Positions 7,898 to 15,975 of a DNA stretch of 64,000 nt are shown in pieces. A program made the translations under genes and the position numbers. The first letter of the stretch is position 1, and each line of letters begins with the position of its first letter. The notes below the pieces were generated by a model, which saw only the letters and a list, made by a program, of their open reading frames with translations, was not told where the DNA came from and did not search any database. Source of the DNA: Agarivorans sp. TSD2052 (lineage in GTDB: Bacteria > Pseudomonadota > Gammaproteobacteria > Enterobacterales > Celerinatantimonadaceae); NCBI RefSeq assembly GCF_023238625.1, contig NZ_CP096670.1:1663501-1727500 (forward strand). Direction: 5' to 3'.

Positions 7898-8208
7898 TTA
7901 AAAAGTGCGCAAACCTTGGAAGCTAAACTAATCCCAAGATTCCGTCGTTACCAACTAGCAAAGTCGAGATTCAAAACAATTAGTTTTGGTATGAAAAAAG
8001 CCGTGTGTAACCGTGTAGTTCGTAAGAGGGCGTAACAAACTTTGGGGCAAAAGTGAGTTACCTAACCCAACCCTGAACAGTTTCGAATGACGAATGGAAG
8101 CTACAATGTCTTGAGAACCTAAAATGAGTCTAAGCTTTGCAGACCTTACCAGTTTAGTTTTCACTTCGTTCAGTCTTACTAGCAGTATCAGCTCTCACAT
8201 TATGCCAG

Positions 8209-8228
8209 CTGCTATGAGGTGCTAGCAG
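8209..8228. repeat. Motif M copy 2
   Basis: CTGCTATGAGGTGCTAGCAG, preceded by ATGCCAG as at 3073. It marks the left edge of R2. Confidence 0.75.
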
Positions 8229-8957
8229 CTCGGTTTTTTGCGAAAAACGCAATGATTACACTTGAAACTCTATGGTATAAATGACCGAAGCATACCTTTT
8301 TTTTGGAATATAATACTTTTTTTAGAGTTTGTGAAAAAAGTTACTGTAAATTTCTGAAAAAGTGCACTCCTCTTATAATTGAGAACAAATAAAATGGATA
8401 AGAACGTCCATCTACTTCTTAAGCTCAATTTGTATTATTTGATCTTGACTGGTTTTTTTCTGCGAGGAACGAAGCAGGCCATGAACAAAACATTTTGACA
8501 GTGGCCTTGCCGCTGCGCAGCAAGTAGAAATCCAGTTAATAGTGAATTGCTAATTTTAACAATGAAAATTGCTTAATTAGTTAGGCCAACACTTTCATAG
8601 CATAATAGAATCAGTACGTCGATAACCTAGCTGGAACCCCAAAAAATTGGATAATTATAGTGGTAGGTTTTCTATAAAAAGGTGCGAATTGATCTGTTGA
8701 AACTCTTTTTTCATATAGTCTGGTTGTAAATGGGTAGCAATATGGATACTTATTTAGCGTAGCAATGTATTTTAATTCAACAATAATTTCGGCTACGCAA
8801 AGAATTTCCTTAGTCCCTAGTTCTTTTTTATGTTTGATTTAGTTTGTTCTAGAGTGTGAAAGAGTCAAGAAGTTCATCTCTCGCACTAATGCTTTGCGAA
8901 ACAAATTTCGATTATTTATGTTAAAAGATGGTCGCATTAAAGTACTACAAGGTAATT
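8212..8957. repeat. Long direct repeat R2 (non-coding)
   Basis: Second copy of the repeat at 2290-3076, same orientation and near-identical from about 8343. Homology fades after AATGCTTTGCGAAAC and ends near 8957. A minus-strand frame at 8839-9057 spans its edge but is not conserved in R1, so I do not treat it as a gene. Confidence 0.8.
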
Positions 8958-9370
8958 GTAAAGTTGGATGTTTCACACTTATTGCCTGTGGATGTTCGGC
9001 CAAAAAACTTCCACGTACGGCAGTTGAAGTAACACGTGTGGAAGTTGTTAAATTCAACTAGTACTTAAAACTATATTCATAATATTTTTTTCACTTTTGT
9101 CCAATTGACATATAAATACTTTCAAGCATACATGCAATAAATCCTGTTACTGTTGATCATTAAAGTAGATAATAAATTTATTAAAGATTGAAACGACAGA
9201 TTTCAACTTAAGTTTTTAGTAAATGACCGCCAGCAATGTTTTATAGCACCAAAAAACCTTAATAGGCTGCGCCATCGGTTTTTCATACTAACAACTAAAC
9301 TGGATGCTCAAACCCTCGGGGGTTCTGCGCGACATAATAAAAAGATGCTAAAAGCACGAGGAATTAAAAC
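8958..9370. other. Putative oriT/leader region of the mobilization module
   Basis: Non-coding sequence between R2 and the mobilization genes. It contains TTTTGTCCAATTGACA (from 9094) and a GC-rich hairpin AACCC/GGGTT with TCGG loop (about 9309-9322) next to CTGCGCGACATAATAAAAAG. Relaxase genes of this class usually lie just downstream of their oriT, so the origin is expected here. No nic site can be fixed by eye. Confidence 0.4.
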
Positions 9371-9787
9371 ATGAACGAAAATAGAACAAAAGTTGGAGGT
9401 CGTCCACGATTAAGCGACGAAGAAAAACGTAGTAAAGTTATTAAATTTAGCTGTACTAAATCTGAATATGCATTCTTTAAAAATCAAGCAAAAAATGCAG
9501 GTTACACGCAAGTCTCGCGCTTTGTTCATGACGCTACAGTCGAAAGCATAAGCAAAGGTGGCTTTATATTTATCGAGCAGTCACAAGTTAATGCAGCTTT
9601 AGTTGCTGAGCTGATGAGTCTCGGCAACAACGTAAATCAAGCAACTAAAGCATTGCATATTGCGGGTCCTCAAATTATGAATGTTTATATGAAACAACTA
9701 CTAATAGCAATGAATGTTATACAAGCTATACGTAGAGAGCTTAAACCTTCAAAAAGTAAAACAGTCAAGATTAGTGAGGAGTTATAA
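9371..9787 (+). CDS. MobC-like mobilization accessory protein (ribbon-helix-helix)
   Basis: A 138-residue basic protein. The N-terminal GGRPRLSDEEKRSKVIKFSC followed by TKSEYAFFKNQAKNAGYTQVSRFVHDA is typical of the RHH domain of MobC/BfmA-like relaxosome proteins. The C-terminal helix (ELMSLGNNVNQATKALH) matches the 'G.NLNQ...' segment found in this class. It ends 2 bp before the relaxase start, so the two form an operon. ATG with GAGG upstream. It should bind oriT and help the relaxase. Confidence 0.75.
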   Translation: MNENRTKVGGRPRLSDEEKRSKVIKFSCTKSEYAFFKNQAKNAGYTQVSRFVHDATVESISKGGFIFIEQSQVNAALVAELMSLGNNVNQATKALHIAGPQIMNVYMKQLLIAMNVIQAIRRELKPSKSKTVKISEEL

Positions 9788-9789
9788 CT

Positions 9790-11121
9790 ATGGCAACTCA
9801 CAACCCAAAAGAAACTCGAGACACTATCGCCTCTACTCTTTTCTACATTTACCGCGGAGATGCCCACGAGCACGAGGTCTCTCAAGTACGCCATATTGGT
9901 GGAAATGTATTTAGCGCTGACCCTATGACTGGAGGGAAAATGGATCTTTCAGACATAATTGAAGAGTTCGAAGACCAGTCTGCACTATACCAAGGGAAAG
10001 GTCGAAAGCTCTTTAAGCACTATGTCATATCCTTGGCCCCTGGTGAGCACTTACAAGACGATCAATGGCACCAAATAGTCAATGATTACATGACCGACTT
10101 AGGCTATTCAAGATTAACTGTATGGACTGCTGCTGTGCATATGGACACAGATAAAGAGCACGCTCATATAGCTGCATGTTTAGTACAAAATCAGCCGGGG
10201 CGCTCTCTAGTATCGACAGCGAACGATTATGAAAAGGGCTGGTCCAGTATGAGGCGAGCAGAAAATAGATATGGATTGAGGAAGCTACAAAACCCTAACG
10301 AAAATTTTGGTTACAACTACACCAAAGTCGAAGTTAAAGTAGCTGGAGGTCGTTTAAACGCCATAAAAAGAGATGAGGCGGCTATTATCAGGGCAAGGTT
10401 TAAAGAAGCTTACAAGCGCTTTGGTCGCCCCAAAACCATGACTGACTTAGTAATGAGGCTCGCTAAAGTGAACGTATTTGTAGCAGTGAAAGAAGGCAAG
10501 AACGGTAAACCCGAAGGTATTAAATTCAAGACCGGCAAAAATGGTACTTGGGTTAGCGGAAGCAAAGTCAAAGCTACTCGCTTTACTTGGGGTAAACTGC
10601 TGAGTAACGAAGGCATAAGTTACAACCCAGAGCGTGACAATTTTGCGTTGGGTCTAGCTAAAGACCCGGGACAATTCACATTTAGTTTTAAGCTTACGGC
10701 CAAGCAATTTAAACGACTAAAAACCAAGCGCTCCCCCTACCGAGTTCGCAGTATAAATAATAATCCATATGTCGACTTCATATATAAAACTGGTAAAGAA
10801 AAGTACGAGATTGTTAAGCTTAAAAAGCTGATGGAGTTCGTAGAGTTTATGTTGTCATTGTTTGGATTAGAGAGCGAAGAAATGGAGATCAAGCAAGCTC
10901 ATCGCCGAATGATTGCACGTGATTATGCAAGAAAGCTAGATAAACAGCAGTGTTTCTACTACGAGCCAGATCAGTTAATAACTTATAGTGAATATGATCA
11001 CTATTCACCGGTCAGCAGTAAAATATCAAGGGACACTGAAATCTGGAGAGTAGAATCCACTAGAAGTCAGTTCTCTGACTGCTATGAGGTGCTAGCAGTT
11101 TCAAATCTTACAGTTCTCTGA
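9790..11121 (+). CDS. MobP/VirD2-type relaxase, C-terminus ending in repeat sequence
   Basis: Relaxase/mobilization nuclease: motif III is HMDTDKEHAHIAAC at residues 117-130, with the three histidines that hold the metal. The N-terminal Tyr expected for nicking lies in the first 30 residues (FYIYRGDAH). A basic DNA-binding middle region follows, then a less conserved tail. The last ~18 residues (SQFSDCYEVLAVSNLTVL) are translated from the 43-bp tandem repeat containing motif M, so the natural C-terminus may be lost or fused to the junction. No type IV secretion or coupling-protein genes are present, so transfer would need a helper. Confidence 0.75.
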   Translation: MATHNPKETRDTIASTLFYIYRGDAHEHEVSQVRHIGGNVFSADPMTGGKMDLSDIIEEFEDQSALYQGKGRKLFKHYVISLAPGEHLQDDQWHQIVNDYMTDLGYSRLTVWTAAVHMDTDKEHAHIAACLVQNQPGRSLVSTANDYEKGWSSMRRAENRYGLRKLQNPNENFGYNYTKVEVKVAGGRLNAIKRDEAAIIRARFKEAYKRFGRPKTMTDLVMRLAKVNVFVAVKEGKNGKPEGIKFKTGKNGTWVSGSKVKATRFTWGKLLSNEGISYNPERDNFALGLAKDPGQFTFSFKLTAKQFKRLKTKRSPYRVRSINNNPYVDFIYKTGKEKYEIVKLKKLMEFVEFMLSLFGLESEEMEIKQAHRRMIARDYARKLDKQQCFYYEPDQLITYSEYDHYSPVSSKISRDTEIWRVESTRSQFSDCYEVLAVSNLTVL

Positions 11122-11163
11122 CTGTTATGAGGTGCTAGCAGTTTCAAATCTTACAGTTCTCTG
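11068..11163. repeat. 43-bp tandem repeat carrying motif M (copies 3 and 4)
   Basis: Two full units (11068-11110 and 11111-11153) differ at one base, followed by ten bases of a third. Each unit carries motif M: CTGCTATGAGGTGCTAGCAG at 11079 and CTGTTATGAGGTGCTAGCAG at 11122. The first unit encodes the end of the relaxase. Confidence 0.9.
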
Positions 11164-11387
11164 TGATGAAGCCTGAGAATCCTAGACACATACCAGGTTC
11201 TCAACATTTTGTGGCTTCCATCCGTAACTCGAAATTGCCCCAAAACGCGTTAGGCCTTCTTGCGAACAGCAAAATTTCCCACTGCTCTTTCCATACCAAA
11301 ACTAATGGTTTTGAATCTGATTTTACGAGCCAAGTTTAATCGCCAACTAGAATGCATAAGCGCCTTGATGCTCTTTTAATAAGTCAT
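11164..11387. other. Downstream flank of intI
   Basis: Non-coding sequence whose reverse complement is recognisable at about 7945-8140 in the left platform (for example CATACCAAAACTAATGGTTT and AGGTTCTCAACATTTTG). No gene is seen. Confidence 0.5.
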
Positions 11388-12368
11388 CTATTTTGCAGCT
11401 TGAACCAAGCCCTCTAAGGGGCTTTTGACGCCCGTGGTATGACGACCGATAACATGCGTGTAAATCTCAGTCGTTGTTACATCCTGATGGCCAAGTAATT
11501 CTTGTATAGTTCTTAAATCCGTCCCTTGTTCTAATAAGTGGGTGGCAAAACTGTGCCTAAAGGTATGGCAACTTGCAGGCTTATTTATACCGGCATTACG
11601 CACGGCTTTGGTGACTGCTTTTTGGAGAACACTATGATGAATATGATGGCGTTTGAGCTCACCTGTTCTAGCGTCGATACACAGGCGAGTCGACGGAAAC
11701 AAAAACTGCCAAGAAAACGACCGTTGAGAATGTGGATACTTACGGGCTAACGCGTAAGGCATCGTCGTTCCAGCATAATTTAGACTCATATCGTGGGCAA
11801 AAACACTTTTGCTCTGGAGAATGTTATCGAGAAGCTTTGGGATCAAGTTAGGGGGTAACAAAGTCACGCGATCTTTATTTCCTTTGCCTTGCCGTACGGT
11901 GATTGTATTTTGATCAAAATCTAAGTCTTTAATCCGTAATCTCAAGCATTCACTGAGTCTTAGTCCCGACCCGTAAAGCAGTGAAGCCATGATCTGATAA
12001 TCCGCGGGTAAATTCGAAATCACTTGGCTCACTTCACCTCGAGTAAAAACTACGGGAATTTTGACTCGTTTTTTCGCGCGTTTCGCCTGAATTCCAATCA
12101 TTTCGATACGTAGAACTTTGTTATAGAGAAACATTAAGGCATTAAACGCGATGTTTTGAGTAGCCGGAGCGACCTGCCTATCGACCGCTAGGTGAGTTAG
12201 AAATCGTTCAATATCAGCAGCTCCGAGCTTTGCTGGGTGCTGCTTGTGATTAAAATACAAAAAACGCTTTATCCAATGCCAATAGGTTTGCTCGGTGCGA
12301 ATACTGTAATGGTGCTGATAAATCGTATTTCTAAATCGCTGCTGGAGCCGCAATGGTGTGTTTGACAT
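11388..12368 (-). CDS. intI: Integron integrase IntI
   Basis: Tyrosine recombinase of 326 residues from the preferred ATG at 12368 (MSNTPLRLQQRF). The frame also continues upstream, but that would run through the LexA box. The catalytic set is visible: GSGLRLSECLRLR, the HTFRHSFATHLLEQGTDLR box, LLGH, and EIYTHV with the nucleophile Tyr. An extra segment between the first Arg box and the HxxR box, containing WQFLFPS and GELKRHHIHHS, is the IntI-specific region that binds extruded attC hairpins. It is transcribed divergently from the right cassette array and catalyses attI x attC and attC x attC recombination. Length and domains are intact, so it should be active. Confidence 0.93.
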   Translation of the reverse strand: MSNTPLRLQQRFRNTIYQHHYSIRTEQTYWHWIKRFLYFNHKQHPAKLGAADIERFLTHLAVDRQVAPATQNIAFNALMFLYNKVLRIEMIGIQAKRAKKRVKIPVVFTRGEVSQVISNLPADYQIMASLLYGSGLRLSECLRLRIKDLDFDQNTITVRQGKGNKDRVTLLPPNLIPKLLDNILQSKSVFAHDMSLNYAGTTMPYALARKYPHSQRSFSWQFLFPSTRLCIDARTGELKRHHIHHSVLQKAVTKAVRNAGINKPASCHTFRHSFATHLLEQGTDLRTIQELLGHQDVTTTEIYTHVIGRHTTGVKSPLEGLVQAAK

Positions 12369-12384
12369 GTTGCGCACTTTTAAG

Positions 12385-12400
12385 CTGTATATATATACAG
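12385..12400 (-). promoter_or_regulatory. LexA box controlling intI
   Basis: CTGTATATATATACAG, a perfect CTGT-N8-ACAG palindrome 17 bp upstream of the intI start. SOS control of integron integrases through such a box is established for class 1 and Vibrio integrons. Confidence 0.88.
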
Positions 12401-12460
12401 TATTTGTAGTTTCGTTTGCGTCATTTGTCAAAGCAATCAATGATAGAAATGGATCGACGA

Positions 12461-12489
12461 TTGATTGATTCCAAGTAAAAAACTAAGGT
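12461..12489 (+). promoter_or_regulatory. Possible cassette promoter (Pc)
   Basis: TTGATT, 17-bp spacer, TAAGGT, reading toward the cassettes. The sequence is conserved in the left platform. The -10 match is weak, so this is only a candidate. Confidence 0.25.
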
Positions 12490-12583
12490 AGACAATGGGT
12501 TAATATCAAATCATAAATTGATGAGCGAACGTGATGAAGATCATGTTTTTTGTGATAGGACGCGCGCTCATTGAATGGGATAG

Positions 12584-12613
12584 ACCGCACGTGCGGCCTA
12601 CTTAGCGTTAGGC
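12584..12613 (+). other. attI site of the right integron
   Basis: CCGCACGTGCGG palindrome followed by CTTAGCGTTAGGC; the core GTTAGGC is the junction with the first cassette. The mirror copy is at 7693-7724. Confidence 0.75.
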
Positions 12614-12629
12614 AAACAAAGGAAGTTCA

Positions 12630-13748
12630 GTGTTCTATAATTCGAAAAAGCTAATCGATGAAAAAGTATTACAGCAATTTTATTTTGAATGCTTTATGTT
12701 GGCTGACGCTCCATTACGAAAAAAATTATTACCTGAGAAATATTTAGAGTATGCGGCAACTAATGCTGTGAAAGGATTGAACCCTGAAGTAAGAGTCGGT
12801 GAAAAAACTGATGGAGGGGCTCATATAACTGATTTTGTTCTCTATCCAATGCCAAGTACAAGCCTTTCAAAGTTAAACATTGAGTTAAAATGGAATGTAA
12901 GAGACTTTGAAAAGCAACCAGAGCGATTTCCTCATTACGATGGGAGATTATCAAAAGGTTTTGTCGTTGCTTTACAAGATGAAGATTACTCACCAAAATT
13001 TGTTGGCGACAATCAAATACCAACTGTTTACTTATGTCCTGAAGAATTTAAAAAGTGGTTTACTAAAAAATCATATGGAATTGTATCTCAAGCGTTAGCT
13101 AATAAAACTGGAAGTAAACCATCACGGCTTAGTGGTGAAAAATTTTGGGTGGTTTGCATTGTTAGTGCATCAGAAGAGCATTATTTACATCATGGTAAAC
13201 CACAGGATATTTGGGCGTTTAGAGACAACAATAATCCTAAAAATATAATGAACATTCTTGATGGGGATTATGTTGTTTTCGTTCGTTTCGACCACTGTGA
13301 ACCTGGTCGAGCCGTATATCCTTATGGAGCTAAGCCCAACACAAAGTATAAAAAGAGTAGAGGTGGCTTCCTTCAGAATGACCAAATATCATGGGCTATT
13401 AACTTAATTGATATTAGAAAAGTGAACAAAGGCTATCACTTAAACTACACCACAAAATCACCATATCATGGATTTGATGAAAAATGGTTGGAAACATCAG
13501 AAAAACTACCAGAACAAAAAAACTATACCCAATTCATCACTTTTAATAAGCCTAATGGTGATCATTTTGAATACAACTGGACTTGTCCGGTGGGTACAAA
13601 ATTAGATCGTAAACTTTTTACTGATGAAAAAGCTGAGACAGTAGCCTTTGTTGATTCTGTGCGGTCCTCAATGAATACCAGAGGAGATGCAGTTGAAATA
13701 TCAAGAAGTGCATTTGAATCCATTTTACATCTAGTTGGGACGTTGTGA
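12630..13748 (+). CDS. Cassette 1: putative PD-(D/E)XK nuclease with possible EVE-like domain
   Basis: A 372-residue protein of no family I can name with certainty. Near residue 65 it has GGAHITDFVLYPMP followed by LSKLNIELKWNV, matching the D...(D/E)xK spacing of PD-(D/E)XK nucleases. From about residue 170, KFWVVCIVSASEEHYLHHGK, a Trp-aromatic pattern, ILDGDYVVFVRF and a late YTQFITF segment recall EVE/PUA-like readers of modified bases. Fusions of a nuclease with such a reader are a known design of modification-dependent restriction. GTG start with GGAAG upstream. It is the cassette nearest attI and so best expressed. The domain calls are inference. Confidence 0.45.
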   Translation: MFYNSKKLIDEKVLQQFYFECFMLADAPLRKKLLPEKYLEYAATNAVKGLNPEVRVGEKTDGGAHITDFVLYPMPSTSLSKLNIELKWNVRDFEKQPERFPHYDGRLSKGFVVALQDEDYSPKFVGDNQIPTVYLCPEEFKKWFTKKSYGIVSQALANKTGSKPSRLSGEKFWVVCIVSASEEHYLHHGKPQDIWAFRDNNNPKNIMNILDGDYVVFVRFDHCEPGRAVYPYGAKPNTKYKKSRGGFLQNDQISWAINLIDIRKVNKGYHLNYTTKSPYHGFDEKWLETSEKLPEQKNYTQFITFNKPNGDHFEYNWTCPVGTKLDRKLFTDEKAETVAFVDSVRSSMNTRGDAVEISRSAFESILHLVGTL

Positions 13749-13751
13749 TTT

Positions 13752-13851
13752 GCCTAACAAGTCAATTCAGCAGGACAAAAAACAGTTGGTTTTGCTCCTG
13801 CGTCGCTTATTTTAACCAACTGTTTTTTTGCCTCTGATTGAGGCGTTAACT
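13752..13851 (+). repeat. attC site R1
   Basis: GCCTAAC ... GTTAACT, with CAATT/GATTG boxes and paired arms (CAGTTGGTT / AACCAACTG). Confidence 0.85.
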
Positions 13852-13865
13852 GCCAAGGAGAAATT

Positions 13866-14666
13866 GTGCCAGATCCGATGACAATAGGTGGTGCGGCTGT
13901 AGCCGCATATCTTTCGAAAGATGGTGTTTCAAAGCTATTAGGGCCAACTGCCGAGTATTTAGGCGGTGAAATGAAAAACCTAGTAGAAAAAAGCCAAAAT
14001 AATATTGCGTCTGTATTTAAAAAAGCAGAAAAAAAATGTGGTGCCAAAATAGAATCGCCTGGGACTGTAAACCCGAGAGTGATGAAACACGTTTACGATG
14101 AAGCAAGATTTAGTGAAGATGAGTTACTTGCGGAGTACTTTGGTGGTGTCTTAGCTTCAGCAAGAACTGAAGATGGTGTAGATGACCGAGGTGTATATTA
14201 CTCACAGATAGTTAAATCTATGTCTAGCTATCAAATTAAATGTCATTATTTTTTTTACTATCTCATGTGGCATCATGCAAAAAGCTTAACACTTGATTTA
14301 AATAGTAATGTCGATAGGGCTAAATTGACTCTAGTGGTCCCCATAAAATGTTATGAAGATACATTTGCGAATGATCCCGACCAAAATAAAATGCCATTTA
14401 TTGCTCATGCTTTATCTGGTTTAGCTAAATCAGATTTAATCGGGGACCATTTTGCCCTACAAAATCCTGATGAATTAAATAAACAAAAAATTGAAGTTGA
14501 TCAATACGCATTTGTGATACATCCAACAATAACGGGGCTTGAACTTTTTGTTTGGGTTCATGGGCAAGGTGAGATTGGTTTACCTGCATTTATAGATACT
14601 AATTTAATTGAAAAGCCAGATCTTGAAGTTAAAACTATCGACATAACCAAATTAAAAGGCAGTTAA
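13866..14666 (+). CDS. Cassette 2: DUF4393/Abi-alpha-like protein
   Basis: A 266-residue protein starting with GTG after AAGGAG. An N-terminal small-residue stretch (GGAAVAAYLS) is followed by LLGPTAEYLGGEMKNLVEKSQNN, a 'VMKHVYDEARFSEDELLAEYFGGVLASAR' block and an SSYQIKCHYFF helix. This order matches the DUF4393 (Abi-alpha) family: 'LGP.A...G', 'ee.s.edd.L...wA.LLa.A' and a Q/L-rich closing helix. Members are linked to abortive infection. It fills its cassette; the attC overlaps the gene's end. Family call moderate, defence role inferred. Confidence 0.5.
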   Translation: MPDPMTIGGAAVAAYLSKDGVSKLLGPTAEYLGGEMKNLVEKSQNNIASVFKKAEKKCGAKIESPGTVNPRVMKHVYDEARFSEDELLAEYFGGVLASARTEDGVDDRGVYYSQIVKSMSSYQIKCHYFFYYLMWHHAKSLTLDLNSNVDRAKLTLVVPIKCYEDTFANDPDQNKMPFIAHALSGLAKSDLIGDHFALQNPDELNKQKIEVDQYAFVIHPTITGLELFVWVHGQGEIGLPAFIDTNLIEKPDLEVKTIDITKLKGS

Positions 14667-14715
14667 CGAATAAGAATAGGTGTCGCGCAGCCGACACCTT
14701 ATTCGGGTGTTGAAC
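14661..14715 (+). repeat. attC site R2 (short)
   Basis: AGTTAAC ... GTTGAAC, only 55 bp, with arms CGAATAAG / CTTATTCG and AGGTGTC / GACACCT. It is near-perfectly palindromic with little spacer, shorter than its neighbours. Its 3' core GAAC abuts the IS91-family element. Confidence 0.7.
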
Positions 14716-14922
14716 AAGCCCGATGCTCCCTTCTATAGTAAATAACGGTGTTGATGTTGGCGGGGCCAAGGCCTTGTTAGTTTTCGCAAGGCGAGTTTGG
14801 CTAAGACGGGGTCAACGGCGTTAAGCCCTTACCCGTTTGGCGTAGTGCTAAGTTGTTATTTTGTGTGTATTTTCATCCTCATGTTAAGCCCTGCCATTCT
14901 CCTTATACTGTTCGCCTTTCGG

Positions 14923-15975
14923 CTAGCTCGTTCGACTAATGCCTGTGCAGTGCATGGGGTGTTGGCAGCAAGGGCATGGCCGGGTCGCGCTGTTGTTGTC
15001 GGTTTGGAGCGCGGTGAGGTTAACGCGTTGAGGCACTCGCAGTAGTAACTGAATGCGCCGCAATACCTGTTTGGCGTTGCCCCGTAAGAAACCATAATCT
15101 CTCACCCGCTGTAAGCCCTTGGGTAATACATGCTGCAAGATAAGCTTTAAGAATTGCAAGGTAGGCAGGGTGCGGATTTTGGTGGTGTGGCTTTGGCTAT
15201 CTTGATACCTAAAACTCACTTGGCCGTTATGGGTACTGATGATGTCGTTATCGGGTAATACACCGCGATACAAGTAGCGAGATAAGTACTGTAGCGCGGG
15301 CAGTCCAAAACCTACGTTGCGACAATCTACCACCCACTTAGCGGGTATCGCCTTGGGCAGAGGCAGCGCCTTGTGGTGGTTAATCGCATCCAGCATTCTC
15401 CCTCGCCATACCTTGGCCAGCGCAAAGGCGTTAAACAAGTACTGCTTGTTGGTGTGATGCCACTGCTGCTTAGCAACGTGATAGCGCCCGCCGGCCACCA
15501 ATACATGTAAATGAGGATGCAGATTACGCTGGCGGCTATGGGTATGCAGTACCGCGGTAAAGCCTAATTCGCCCTTGTTCTGGCGTTTGGCAAAGTCCTT
15601 TAACAGGCTTGATGCCACCTTGAACATGATTTGGTATAAGGCTTTAGACTGCACGCGGGCTAAAGCCCTTAGCTCATAAGGCAGGGTAAAGGTCACCATA
15701 AAGTAAGTAGTGGGTAGCAGCTTATGTTGTTGGCGAGTTAACCAGCCAGTGGTGCAATGATGTTGGCACTGCGGGCAATGCCTGTGGCCGCAAGAAAGCG
15801 TCAATTGGTCATGATGGGGGCAATGCTCACACTGCCAATGGCTCTGACCTTGTTGCTCAGTTTTACAGCGCAGCATGGCATACATTGCCCGTTTAGCATC
15901 CGCCCCTAAAAGCGGGGCAAGCTTGGCCCCATGTTGGTGAAGTAAATCAATAAAGGTGCTCATGGCTACGGCCAC
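14923..15975 (-). CDS. IS91-family HUH transposase
   Basis: A 350-residue rolling-circle transposase. A Cys/His zinc-binding N-terminus (CEHCPHHDQLTLSCGHRHCP) is followed by the HUH motif LHPHLHVLVAGGRY, a catalytic tyrosine region (LQYLSRYLYRG) and a C-terminal CPCC zinc knuckle. This is the standard IS91 order. Its start overlaps the stop of the upstream recombinase gene by 10 bp. It appears intact. Confidence 0.9.
   Translation of the reverse strand: MAVAMSTFIDLLHQHGAKLAPLLGADAKRAMYAMLRCKTEQQGQSHWQCEHCPHHDQLTLSCGHRHCPQCQHHCTTGWLTRQQHKLLPTTYFMVTFTLPYELRALARVQSKALYQIMFKVASSLLKDFAKRQNKGELGFTAVLHTHSRQRNLHPHLHVLVAGGRYHVAKQQWHHTNKQYLFNAFALAKVWRGRMLDAINHHKALPLPKAIPAKWVVDCRNVGFGLPALQYLSRYLYRGVLPDNDIISTHNGQVSFRYQDSQSHTTKIRTLPTLQFLKLILQHVLPKGLQRVRDYGFLRGNAKQVLRRIQLLLRVPQRVNLTALQTDNNSATRPCPCCQHPMHCTGISRTS

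Larger units (their letters stand above)
7689..8160 (+). mobile_element. Left integron platform remnant with intI deleted
   Basis: About 180 bp (7689-7910) is the reverse complement of the attI/intI-promoter region at 12355-12613, with high identity. It includes the LexA box and the first bases of intI (GTGCGCAA). It then jumps directly to sequence matching the reverse complement of 11161-11355, the region downstream of the right intI. About 1 kb of integrase coding sequence is absent. One 26-bp block near 12558-12583 is present only on the right. Confidence 0.8.

Noticed and set aside
7955-8164. Minus-strand 69-codon frame
   Set aside because: Lies in the inverted copy of the intI downstream flank and is not conserved in the right copy; chance frame.
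8209-8228. Motif M as a dif/XerCD site
   Set aside because: The half-sites do not fit the XerC/XerD consensus or its 6-8-bp spacing well. I keep it as an unassigned site.
8839-9057. Minus-strand 72-codon frame at the R2 edge
   Set aside because: Spans the repeat border, is not conserved in R1 and has no protein-like features.
11369-12440. Upstream start for IntI at 12440
   Set aside because: It would place the LexA box inside the coding region and give an atypical N-terminus; the ATG at 12368 matches IntI lengths.
14797-15045. Plus-strand 82-codon frame
   Set aside because: Antisense to the 3' end of the IS91 transposase and its end region.
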